Below, in pieces: positions 50,618 to 58,724 of a stretch of DNA of 64,000 nucleotides (positions are counted from its first letter, which is position 1; every line of letters starts with the position of its first letter). The notes under the pieces are model-generated. The model made no database searches. It was given only the letters and a program-made list of their open reading frames with translations, and was not told the DNA's origin. The DNA lies in contig CAZQWM010000001.1 of the NCBI GenBank assembly GCA_964597035.1, forward strand, positions 171,541 through 235,540, given 5' to 3'. The DNA comes from Fen-1362 sp964597035. GTDB taxonomy: Bacteria; Planctomycetota; Phycisphaerae; Sedimentisphaerales; Anaerobacaceae. Made by a program: the position numbers and the translations under genes.

Positions 50618-51769
50618 TCAGACCGCCGCGAAGTCGCACAAGACCGAATCAGCGATTGGAATCGCTTTGCGGGTCAGGAACAACCGGCCGGCAGCCACTT
50701 CAATCAGACCGAGCTGCCTGTATCTGTCGATTGGTTCGGCAAACAATTTCCTCACCTCAAAACCAGTTCGGCTCTCGAATTCTTCCAAGTCGATGCCACA
50801 CCGTCGGCGGAGATTCAAAACCGCCGTCTCACAGGCGCACTGGAGCTGATTTGGAGTTTCGCATTCGATGGCTACCTCCGCGTTTTCTTCAATCGCTTCG
50901 ATATACTTTCTTATGTCGGCTATATTTAGAGTTCGTCTGCCTTGCCAATACGAGCCCGCAGCAGGCCCGATACCGATATAAGGCCGGTTCGCCCAGTAGT
51001 TGAGGTTATGTTTGCACTCGAACGAGGGCTGCGCAAAATTCGATATTTCATACTGCCTGAAACCGGCCCGTTCAAGTTCGTCGATGGCCGTCTCATACAT
51101 TGTCCGGTCGGTTTCTTCGTCAACCGGTGTAACTTCCCCTGCCGCTGCCGCTTTTTGCAGCGGGGTTGATTCTTCATAAGTTAGACTGTAAGTGGAGATA
51201 TGCTGGATTCCCAGGTCAATCGCGGACTGCAAGCTGTTTTCCCAAGATTCCAATGTTGAGCCGGGGACGGCGAAAATCAAATCTATGCTGATATTGTCAA
51301 ACCCTGCCTGTTTTGCCGTCTGAACGGCCCTGCAAATATCGGCCACCGAGTTTCTTCTGCCTAAGAAATCCAGTTCGCTGGCATTGAAGGATTGTGCGCC
51401 TATTGAAAGCCGATTGACGCCGCAGACGCATAATTGGCTCAGTATGTCTTCGTTGACTTGGCCGGGGTTGACCTCGATTGTGAACTCCTCCGGCTTAGGC
51501 CATCTTGAGGTAATTTCATTAACCAGCCGGAGAAGCTGTTCCCCCGGCAGGCAGCTTGGGCTTCCACCGCCAATATAAACCGTTTGAACAAAAAAAGACT
51601 CCTGACCCCTTTTTCTGTCCAGCTCGGTGATGGTTACCGAGACCAGCCGGACAGTGTCGTGGTTTTTTACTGGCTCGGAGTAAAAACCGCAGTACCGGCA
51701 CTTGGCATCGCAGAAGGGAACGTGCACATATAAGCCAGCCGGTTCGCGATTGAGTTTTTTGCTGTTCAT
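50618..51769 (-). CDS. hemW: HemW-like radical SAM protein (coproporphyrinogen III oxidase-like)
   Basis: HemW belongs to the coproporphyrinogen-oxidase-like radical SAM group; true HemW carries and inserts heme and does not act as an oxidase. The C-x3-C-x2-C motif is CDAKCRYCGFYSEP near the N-terminus; further signatures are YIGGGSPSCLP, RLSIGAQSFNASELDFLGRR, DLIFAVPGSTLESWENSL and the HemW-type C-terminal domain. The 383-residue length fits. I start at ATG 51769, which follows a GGGGGG stretch, because a longer frame would need unrelated sequence. lepA follows on the same strand. Confidence 0.9.
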   Translation of the reverse strand: MNSKKLNREPAGLYVHVPFCDAKCRYCGFYSEPVKNHDTVRLVSVTITELDRKRGQESFFVQTVYIGGGSPSCLPGEQLLRLVNEITSRWPKPEEFTIEVNPGQVNEDILSQLCVCGVNRLSIGAQSFNASELDFLGRRNSVADICRAVQTAKQAGFDNISIDLIFAVPGSTLESWENSLQSAIDLGIQHISTYSLTYEESTPLQKAAAAGEVTPVDEETDRTMYETAIDELERAGFRQYEISNFAQPSFECKHNLNYWANRPYIGIGPAAGSYWQGRRTLNIADIRKYIEAIEENAEVAIECETPNQLQCACETAVLNLRRRCGIDLEEFESRTGFEVRKLFAEPIDRYRQLGLIEVAAGRLFLTRKAIPIADSVLCDFAAV

Positions 51770-51887
51770 CCCCCCAAGTTTAGCATAAATGCTGAACTTC
51801 TCCAACTTCGGCAAAGATGTGACCAGAGTGCTACTGAAAAAGTGGCGCCTATGGCAGATGACGCACTTGCAGTCCTTTGGCGAGTCA

Positions 51888-51921
51888 GTCCGCCGAAAGC
51901 GAGACCTCGCCAAATGGCGGG
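51888..51921. repeat. 34-bp repeat, second copy of 4889-4922
   Basis: GTCCGCC, GCGAGACCTCGCC and TGGCGGG appear in this order as in dinG, with different short joints. Here it lies in the divergent spacer between hemW and the response regulator gene. Confidence 0.65.
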
Positions 51922-52030
51922 TTCGCTTGCGGGGATTATTACTTAAGTCGCGTCCGTTTGGGTTCGATATAGACAACAGTGGTGTTCTGCGCCGGCAAGG
52001 CCCAAGTAAACGACCGAAAAAGGATTACCT

Positions 52031-52477
52031 ATGGCAACTATCCTGGTGGTGGAAGACGAGCTGGATGTGCAAAAAGTCGTCGCCAAGCGGCTTACCAGCC
52101 GGGGCTTCACCGTCCACTGCGCCTCCGATGGATACCAGGCGGTGCAAAAGGCGCACAAGATAGCTCCCGATTTGATAGTGCTTGACCTGCAGTTGCCCGC
52201 TGGCGACGGCCTGAGCGTCCTGCGGAAACTGCGAATATCGGACACCACCAAAAAGACATATATTGTTGTCCTGACTGGAATGACCAATGAGCTTTATAAG
52301 CAAAGCGTCCTGATTGAAGGCGTCGATGCGTACCTTCAGAAGCCCTACGACGCCCAAGTCCTTCTCGATACAATCGACAAGATACTCAATAAGACAGCGG
52401 ATAGTGAAGAGAAAGACGCGCCGGCGGAACCAACACTCTTCGATTTCGCTAAGAGCAAAAATCAGGTCGGCAAATAG
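52031..52477 (+). CDS. single-domain response regulator with short tail
   Basis: The 148-residue protein is a CheY-like receiver: acidic pocket VEDELD, phosphoacceptor Asp52 in LIVLDLQLPAGDG, switch Thr in VVLTGMTNE, Lys in YLQKPYDAQV. Residues ~125-148 (SEEKDAPAEPTLFDFAKSKN) form a short tail without a DNA-binding domain. It may transmit phosphoryl groups to other proteins or act with the convergent hybrid receiver-kinase gene, with which its 3' end overlaps by 16 bases. AAAAAGGA lies before the ATG. The output is unknown. Confidence 0.9.
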   Translation: MATILVVEDELDVQKVVAKRLTSRGFTVHCASDGYQAVQKAHKIAPDLIVLDLQLPAGDGLSVLRKLRISDTTKKTYIVVLTGMTNELYKQSVLIEGVDAYLQKPYDAQVLLDTIDKILNKTADSEEKDAPAEPTLFDFAKSKNQVGK

Positions 52478-53592
52478 AAGAAGAACGTCGAACCTTTGCC
52501 GGGTTGCCCGCCTCGACTTGCCAGACCCGAGTCGGGCGAGGCGGGCGATTCGGCCCAAATTCTGCCTCTATGGTGTTCGACAATCAGTTTGGAGATGGCC
52601 AGCCCCAGGCCCGTGCCTTCGATATCCTTGACTTTCGCCGACTTGATCTGCCCATATTTCTGGAACAGCTTTCCCAAGTCGTCCTTGCTTATTCCGCAGC
52701 CGGTGTCCGAGACCGCGACCACTATTGTGTTCTCATCTTTTCGGGTGCGCAAACAGATGCCGCCCGCGGCCGTGAACTTCAGGGCATTGCTGACAAGGTT
52801 TGTCACGACCCGTGTGATGCCGTCATAGTCAAATTCCGTCTTTGGCAGCCCCTCTTCAAGGTCAATGCGGAATTCCAGGCCTTTCTGCCTCGCCACCGAC
52901 TCCATCGTTTTGTGGACGTCCTTCATCAGCTCGTTTATATCGTTTTCCTGAATATTGAAATGCTGCCCGTCGGCCTCTATCTTCTGATAGTCGAGAAAGT
53001 CGGTAATAAGCCGGGTCAGGCGCTCGACGTTCCTTTTGGCGAGGGCAAGAAACTCCGTCTGTTCGTCGTTGACCTCTCCGGCTTCGCCGCCAAGAACGAT
53101 ATCGATGCCCTCGCGGATGGCCGTCAGCGGTATGCGCAGGTCGTGCGAAACCATATTCACGAGGTCAGCTTTCGCTTCCATTGCTTCTTTGAGCTTCAGC
53201 CCCACCTTTTTCCGTTCCAGTGCATAAAGCAGTGTCCGGCCTAACATATTGCCAATCGAAGGGCCCTTGACGAGATAGTCGGCTGCGCCTATGTCTATCG
53301 CTGAAAGACCCGTTCGGTCGTCAGCCAATCCCGTCAGGACCACAATGGGGATATCCCCTGCCGCCTTGATGGCACTTTTAACCGTATCAAGCCCCACGCT
53401 GTCCGGAAGCCCCAGGTCGAGCAGAACAACGTCAAATCGGCCGCGTTTAAGCTTATCCATCGCCTTCGACAGGGTGTTTGCGGTCTCAATATCAAATTTG
53501 ACGGGGTACGGACAATCGAGCAGGGCCCGCTTGGCCGCCAGATAGTCCACTTCGTCGTCATCAACCATCAGAACGCAGATTTTGGGCTCCAC
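52462..53592 (-). CDS. receiver-histidine kinase hybrid
   Basis: The 376-residue protein has an N-terminal receiver (phosphoacceptor Asp59 in FDVVLLDLGLPDS) followed by HisKA with phosphoacceptor His150 in VNMVSHDLRIPLTAIREG and HATPase motifs NLVSNALKFTAAG, DTGCGIS and GTGLGLAISKLIVEHHRG. No transmembrane helix, so cytoplasmic. The C-terminus reads GRIWAESP, then ASPDSGLASRGGQPG, then KGSTFFFYLP; the middle part interrupts the usual end and comes from a 41-bp hairpin repeat. GTG 53592 follows GAGGCACA. Convergent with the regulator at 52031. Confidence 0.9.
   Translation of the reverse strand: MEPKICVLMVDDDEVDYLAAKRALLDCPYPVKFDIETANTLSKAMDKLKRGRFDVVLLDLGLPDSVGLDTVKSAIKAAGDIPIVVLTGLADDRTGLSAIDIGAADYLVKGPSIGNMLGRTLLYALERKKVGLKLKEAMEAKADLVNMVSHDLRIPLTAIREGIDIVLGGEAGEVNDEQTEFLALAKRNVERLTRLITDFLDYQKIEADGQHFNIQENDINELMKDVHKTMESVARQKGLEFRIDLEEGLPKTEFDYDGITRVVTNLVSNALKFTAAGGICLRTRKDENTIVVAVSDTGCGISKDDLGKLFQKYGQIKSAKVKDIEGTGLGLAISKLIVEHHRGRIWAESPASPDSGLASRGGQPGKGSTFFFYLPT
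52506..52546. repeat. hairpin repeat in frame in the hybrid kinase
   Basis: Arms CCCGCCTCG (52507-52515) and CGAGGCGGG (52537-52545) surround an inner CCCGA/TCGGG palindrome. The insertion adds about 14 residues between HATPase motifs and keeps the frame. Confidence 0.65.
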
Positions 53593-54408
53593 TGTGCCTC
53601 CTCGAAACCGTTATTCATACGCCGCCGCACCTTTCGATTGCCATAAGTTATCATACCCCCGTTTTAAATCGCAAGCATTTCAGGCATTTCGTAAAACTTT
53701 TGCCGCCACAACCTGATAGTTGGCAATTCGACCGGACAATACCGACCAGTCGGGGTTGATTTTGGGGGCGATAAAGGGGATTGGGGTAGTTCGGCCAGCC
53801 AAGCTGACCCGGCCCGCTCGCAGGGGCCGACGGGCAAAAATTTTGCCGTAAGCCGGCTTTTTTGAGAGGTTTTTTGTTGACCTGATGCGAATAAGAGATT
53901 ATGCTCTTTCTCGATTTTGCCGATTATGAACCCGATTGGGGTTTGTCCCGTAATTTAAGAGACAGCTTATGATTGTTTTTGCATCTGGGCGACCTCGGAT
54001 AGGCCTAAAGGCTTGTCCGAACGGCGGTTAAGCTACAAGAGACACTTTTGACGTTTGTTAGAAACACAGCTTACTTGGAAGAAAATGAACTTCCGATAAT
54101 GACGTTAAAAAGTGCGATAGTGCGGAGATTAAATCGTTAAACTTAGAAATTTCGCCGAAAGGCGATAGGAGAATTTGTGTTGAGTGTAATAGCTTCCGGT
54201 TTTGTGGCGGAAAAACCAAAAGATGTGCAAAGGGAGCCTGATTTGTCCTTTTGCCGTCCGCTTGACTGGTGATTTTACTCTCAGGACTGTAACGATTTTT
54301 CTCCCTTCAGGCATTTCTCAGTAGCTTTCCTGCCGTCAATCCCGTGATTTGGGTTCATCGCGGACATTGTTTAACTATTGGGCTTTCAAGTTTTAAGAGG
54401 GTAGGGAT
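53593..54408. other. 816-bp spacer with promoter and long leader of rny
   Basis: No gene is recognised; several short frames lack family features. A GGCAAAAATTTTGCC palindrome at 53833-53847 and a GCCG/CGGC stem before TTTTTT (about 53846-53862) precede a strong promoter at 53877-53905. The roughly 500 bases after it would form an AT-rich leader; I looked for tmRNA, RNase P RNA or SRP RNA signatures and saw none. Confidence 0.5.
53877..53905 (+). promoter_or_regulatory. sigma70-type promoter upstream of rny
   Basis: TTGACC (53877-53882) and TATGCT (53900-53905) are 17 bases apart. The start ATG at 54409 lies about 500 bases downstream, so either the leader is long or a small RNA begins here. 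Confidence 0.55.
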
Positions 54409-55989
54409 ATGGACGGTATACTGATGCAAATTGACGCCTCCGCTATCCTTGCCGTGATTGCCGGCATTTTTATTGGTATTTCCGCCGCGGTTCTTGTGGG
54501 CCGGTTCATCAGCAAGGCAAAAGCAAAGACCTTCCAGGAAGACCTCCAGCGTCAGTTGGATGGCGCCAAGAAGGAAGCGGAGAACATAATCAAGGCCGCA
54601 CAGATAGAAGCGGCCGCCGAAACAATCAAAAAGAAAGAGCAGTTTAACGCCGAGGCCAACCAGATTCGTTCCGAGCTGAGGGAAACAGAGCTTCGGCTGA
54701 GTAAACGTGAAGACGTGCTCGACAAACAGGTCGAGATGGTCAGGCAAAAGGAAAAAACGCTCGAAGAACAGGGAAAAGAAATCGACAGGCGTATGTTGAA
54801 TATCGAGGCCAAGGACAAACAGCTCTCGATGGTTATCGCACAGCAGAAAAATCAGCTCCTGAAAATGACCGCGATGAACATTGAAGAGGCCAAAGAGCTC
54901 TTGCTCAAGCGCTTGGAAGATGAATGTGAGCTTGAGATGTCCGCTCTGATTCAGCGCAAGGTCGATGAGATGACGGAAGTGGCCAACGAGAAAAGCAGGG
55001 AGATTATCAGCACGGCCATTCAGCGATACGTCGCCGAACAAACCTGCGAGGTCACGGTTTCCACCGTCGAGATTCCCAACGACGATATGAAGGGCCGGGT
55101 CATCGGCAGGGAAGGACGCAACATACGGGCCTTTGAAAAAGCCACAGGTGTGGATGTCATCGTCGATGATACGCCGGGGATGATTGTGGTAAGCGGCTTC
55201 GACCCCGTCAGACGGGAAGTCGCCCGGCTGGCTATGGAACGGCTGATTCAGGACGGCCGAATTCACCCATCAAGAATCGAAGAGCTTGTCGCGCAGACAA
55301 AAAAGGATATAAATCAGAAGGTTTTGCAGATTGGCAAAAATGCCGCAGTGGAGACCAACGTTCGTGGCCTGAGCAATCGTGTTATGAGTATGATTGGCGC
55401 GTTAAATTACAGGACAAGCTATGGCCAGAATGTGCTTCGCCACAGCGTCGAGGTTGCCTTTCTGGCTCAGGTTATGGCCGATGAGCTCGGCTTGGATGGC
55501 TCAATTGCCCGCCGCGCGGGACTGCTTCACGACATCGGCAAGGCACTCGACCACGAAATTGAAGGCAGCCACCCCGACATAGGCGCCAATTTCCTGCGAA
55601 GGTTCAATGAGTCGCCCGTTATTCTCAATGCCGTCCAGGGCCATCACGGCGATATTCCGCCCGACAATCCTTACACGCCTTTGGTTGCCGCAGCGGATGC
55701 CATCAGCGCCTCGAGGCCGGGTGCCAGAAGAGAAACGCTCGAAAGATACATCAAGCGGCTCGAAAAACTCGAAGAGATAGCCAACAGTTTCCCGGGCGTG
55801 GATAATGCCTATGCGATTCAGGCCGGCCGGGAAATCCGCGTCATTGTCAGCGCCGAAAAAATACCCGACGAGTCGGCTATGAAAATGGCACGCGACATCG
55901 CCAAAAGGGTTGAAGCCGAAATGACATATCCCGGCGAAATCCAGGTGACACTGCTGCGGGAACTCCGCTGCGTCGAATACGCAAGGTAA
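54409..55989 (+). CDS. rny: ribonuclease Y
   Basis: RNase Y is a membrane-anchored endoribonuclease that starts mRNA decay. The 526 residues show the N-terminal membrane anchor (ILAVIAGIFIGISAAVLVGR), a long coiled coil (residues ~40-200, LQRQLDGAKKEAENIIKAAQ), a KH domain (DDMKGRVIGREGRNIRAFEK, GVDVIVDDTPGMIVVSGFDP) and an HD domain (RHSVEVAFLAQVMADELGLD, AGLLHDIGKALDHEIEGSHP). The ATG at 54409 follows AGGGTAGGGAT. A ymdB-like gene follows after 96 bases, as in many bacteria where the two are linked. Confidence 0.97.
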   Translation: MDGILMQIDASAILAVIAGIFIGISAAVLVGRFISKAKAKTFQEDLQRQLDGAKKEAENIIKAAQIEAAAETIKKKEQFNAEANQIRSELRETELRLSKREDVLDKQVEMVRQKEKTLEEQGKEIDRRMLNIEAKDKQLSMVIAQQKNQLLKMTAMNIEEAKELLLKRLEDECELEMSALIQRKVDEMTEVANEKSREIISTAIQRYVAEQTCEVTVSTVEIPNDDMKGRVIGREGRNIRAFEKATGVDVIVDDTPGMIVVSGFDPVRREVARLAMERLIQDGRIHPSRIEELVAQTKKDINQKVLQIGKNAAVETNVRGLSNRVMSMIGALNYRTSYGQNVLRHSVEVAFLAQVMADELGLDGSIARRAGLLHDIGKALDHEIEGSHPDIGANFLRRFNESPVILNAVQGHHGDIPPDNPYTPLVAAADAISASRPGARRETLERYIKRLEKLEEIANSFPGVDNAYAIQAGREIRVIVSAEKIPDESAMKMARDIAKRVEAEMTYPGEIQVTLLRELRCVEYAR

Positions 55990-56085
55990 AGATAGTGTGT
56001 ATCGTAAAGGGTTATGATTGAAATTGATTATCGATGATTGTAGCTGCCTTTGGCAGGTCACCAATCATTGGTAGTTTTAAAAATT

Positions 56086-56937
56086 ATGAAGCTCAATATT
56101 CTTTGTATAGGTGACATAGTCGGCAGGCCGGGCAGGCGGGTGCTGGCGGAAAAGCTCAAACAGCTTGTAACAGACCGGCAGGTTGACTGCGTCATCGCCA
56201 ACGCCGAAAATGCCGCCGGAGGAAGCGGCATTACGCCACAGATATACAACAAGCTGCTGCGGTACGGAGTCAATATGGTTACGTTGGGCGACCATACTTA
56301 CCGCAAGAAGGAAATAATCGAGACGCTGGAGACACAGGACAATATCGCCCGGCCGGCCAACTGGTCGGAGCTGGCGGCGGGCAGGACCGTGGCGTTGTAC
56401 AAAACAGGCAAAGGTCCCGCTATTGCTGCGGTTCCGCTTATCGGCCGGCTCTTTATGAAGCCCGCCGAATGCCCTTATAACACGATAGATAAGCTGCTGC
56501 CAAAAGTGCAGCAGCAGGCCGAGATTATATTTGTCGATTTTCACGCAGAGGCAACCAGTGAAAAAATCGCAATGGGCTATCATCTCGACGGAAGAGTCAG
56601 TTGTGTCTTCGGCACTCATACCCACGTTGTCACTGCCGACGAGAAAATCCTGCCCAAAGGCACCGCTTATATCACCGATATCGGTATGACCGGAGCCCAC
56701 GATTCGGTGATCGGCCGCGGCAAAGAAAGCGTGCTCAAATCATTCAGGACACGAATGCCGGTCCCCTTTGAGGTCGCCACCGACAACGTCAAGATAAACG
56801 GTATACTGGTTACCGTCGACAGCAGCACCAAAAAGGCCGAGAGCATCGAGCGAATCAGAGTCGACGCCGAAAGCGCCGATGCCACGCGATACGACAGCGA
56901 CGACGGCAAGCCTGAATACTACAACACCTTCGAGTAA
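56086..56937 (+). CDS. YmdB-like metallophosphoesterase
   Basis: This is the TIGR00282 metallophosphoesterase family, for which B. subtilis YmdB is a 2',3'-cyclic-AMP phosphodiesterase. The 283-residue protein has metal-binding motifs LCIGDIVGRPGRR, VIANAENAAGG and NMVTLGDHTYRKKE and the late FVDFHAEATSEKIAMGYHLD and FGTHTHVVTADEKILPKGTA. ATG 56086 begins MKLNILCIGDIVG; an earlier ATG at 56050 is in the leader. It follows rny directly. The tail from about residue 260 is extra and charged. Confidence 0.93.
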   Translation: MKLNILCIGDIVGRPGRRVLAEKLKQLVTDRQVDCVIANAENAAGGSGITPQIYNKLLRYGVNMVTLGDHTYRKKEIIETLETQDNIARPANWSELAAGRTVALYKTGKGPAIAAVPLIGRLFMKPAECPYNTIDKLLPKVQQQAEIIFVDFHAEATSEKIAMGYHLDGRVSCVFGTHTHVVTADEKILPKGTAYITDIGMTGAHDSVIGRGKESVLKSFRTRMPVPFEVATDNVKINGILVTVDSSTKKAESIERIRVDAESADATRYDSDDGKPEYYNTFE

Positions 56938-56982
56938 TCGGATGATTACATACCGTCTGTCACAGGGGTCCGGCAAAGATAC

Positions 56983-57921
56983 TTAATGACCGAATCGAGG
57001 CATTGGCAGGGTCACGTCTTTTTCAGCTATAATCGCTGCCGCCGAGCCGACTAACAGCACTATCCCGAAAATAACCTGCAGTGCGTTGAACGATTCCCCG
57101 AAGAGCAAGTATGAAAAAATAATCACCATGAACGGCTGAGAAAGCTGCACCAGCGACGGGATTGTCGCTCCGAGCCGGTGAATCGAAACGTAAAATAGAA
57201 CGTGGCCGAGACCTATCGCGATAATCCCGGATACGGCCGCCGCAGCCCAGACCTTCAGTGGCATCACGAGGCATTGCCCCGGCTTACCGACAAACATCGC
57301 CAGGACCGACAGTCCCACCACCGTATAAATGCTGATGACCGAGAAACCGATTCGCGAGTTGACATCTCGCATCGAGACTTTCACCGCCACCGTGTAAAGT
57401 CCCCACATAAATGCGAATAGCAGTGCTATTACCGTGCCGATTATCGTGTGTGATTCCTGAAAGTCGTATTTGAACAACATAACGCCCGTCACGCCCACAC
57501 CTGATAGAACGAGACTTAACCAGAAGTAGGTGCTTCTGACCAGCCCTCTCTCGTCGGAGAAGAACGTGATTGACAGCACCGCTACCCAGATTACCGAGGT
57601 CTTGACCAGCAAAGTGGCAAAGCCGGGGTCGATGTAGTAAAACGCCGCGGCCCATAGACTTTGCATAATCAGATTCGGCGCCAGAGGTACCAGCGCACGT
57701 GTCCAGACCTTTCTCGGTATACGGCCGGCTCTTGCGTCTGCCAGCAGGAACGGCAGCCAGAACAGGCACGCTGCGATATATCTGAGCGCATTCTGGGTCC
57801 ACAGGTCGATATAGCCTGTGAGGTATTCGATAAACAGCGGGCCGACCGACCAGCAGATAACTATTCCTATACAGCTTGCCGCGGCTAATGAATCGATGGA
57901 ACGTAGGGCTGATTTGCTCAT
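56983..57921 (-). CDS. EamA/DMT-family transporter
   Basis: The 312-residue protein has about ten hydrophobic helices, including ICIVICWSVGPLFIEYL-like first helix, YIAACLFWLPFLLADAR, LVLSGVGVTGVMLFKYDF and VIFGIVLLVGSAAAIIAEK, and the EamA duplication pattern (two five-helix halves). Such proteins export or import small metabolites across the inner membrane; the substrate is unknown. Its ATG at 57921 follows AGGGGC. It starts 8 bases after the end of the MBL hydrolase gene, so the two may form an operon on the minus strand. Confidence 0.88.
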   Translation of the reverse strand: MSKSALRSIDSLAAASCIGIVICWSVGPLFIEYLTGYIDLWTQNALRYIAACLFWLPFLLADARAGRIPRKVWTRALVPLAPNLIMQSLWAAAFYYIDPGFATLLVKTSVIWVAVLSITFFSDERGLVRSTYFWLSLVLSGVGVTGVMLFKYDFQESHTIIGTVIALLFAFMWGLYTVAVKVSMRDVNSRIGFSVISIYTVVGLSVLAMFVGKPGQCLVMPLKVWAAAAVSGIIAIGLGHVLFYVSIHRLGATIPSLVQLSQPFMVIIFSYLLFGESFNALQVIFGIVLLVGSAAAIIAEKDVTLPMPRFGH

Positions 57922-57929
57922 AATAGCCC

Positions 57930-58562
57930 CTAACGCAAAAAGGGATTTCTTGCTTTCTCCCGCCCGATGGTGGTTCGGCCGCCGTGACCGGGATACACAA
58001 CTGTCTCGTCGGGCAGAACCAGCAGCTTCTGCTTTATGCCCCCTATTAATTGTTCGTGGCTGCCGTTGGGAAAGTCCGTCCTGCCCACCGAGTCGGCGAA
58101 AAGAGTGTCACCGACAAAAATCACGCCCTCCTGCTCGGCATACAGACAGATTCCGCCGGGCGTATGGCCGGGCGTATGTATGACCCGAAGACGAATCCCC
58201 GCTTCATCGATAATGTCCGGCTCGTCGATAAGACAATCTGCACTCTCGGCTGACAGCGACCTGCCCGTCATAGCCGACAGATTGCCGACTGCGTCGGTCA
58301 GCAGTATGGCGTCGAGCTTGTGGATATAAGTTTTCAGCGACGGAAATTTCGCTCGCAGACTATCGACGCCTGCAATATGGTCGATGTGGCCGTGCGTGAG
58401 AACCACCGAAGCAGGTTTCAGTTTGCCTCGGTCGATAAATTCCATAAGCGGCCCGGCGTCAAGGCCCGTGTCGATAATAAGACACTCGGTTGTCGTGTCG
58501 CTGCTGCGCACGACATAGCAGTTGGTTTCGAACTCTCCGAGTACAAGCCGGTCGATTCTCAT
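57930..58562 (-). CDS. metallo-beta-lactamase-fold hydrolase, glyoxalase II-like
   Basis: The 210-residue protein has the zinc-binding motif THGHIDHIAG (near residue 56), the later HTPGHTPGGICLYAEQEGVI, GDTLFADSVGRTD and the C-terminal YPGHGGRTTIGREKARN. This is the glyoxalase II/YcbL type of MBL-fold hydrolase, which hydrolyses thioesters or related bonds using two metals. Its exact substrate is unclear because the C-terminal glutathione-binding domain of classical GloB is absent. ATG 58562 heads the minus-strand pair with the DMT transporter. Confidence 0.9.
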   Translation of the reverse strand: MRIDRLVLGEFETNCYVVRSSDTTTECLIIDTGLDAGPLMEFIDRGKLKPASVVLTHGHIDHIAGVDSLRAKFPSLKTYIHKLDAILLTDAVGNLSAMTGRSLSAESADCLIDEPDIIDEAGIRLRVIHTPGHTPGGICLYAEQEGVIFVGDTLFADSVGRTDFPNGSHEQLIGGIKQKLLVLPDETVVYPGHGGRTTIGREKARNPFLR

Positions 58563-58724
58563 TTGCTCTTATTCCGTTAAAAATTCGCAGGATAACAGGC
58601 GCGGCCTGGGCCGTCAATGACCGGCTTGGGGCTTGACTGCAACGCGGCCCTCTGTTAGTGTAGTCCGCTCTCTTGGAGAACGTGATTGCGAACACGTAGA
58701 ATGACGGTTTTGGAGAGACACTGA

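Noticed and set aside
53593..54408. tmRNA, RNase P RNA or SRP RNA in the large spacer
   Set aside because: I looked for their conserved ends and cores by eye and found none; a covariance search would be needed to be certain.
54355..55266. Long minus-strand frame opposite rny
   Set aside because: It lies antisense to a clear RNase Y coding sequence and its translation has no family character; it is a shadow frame.
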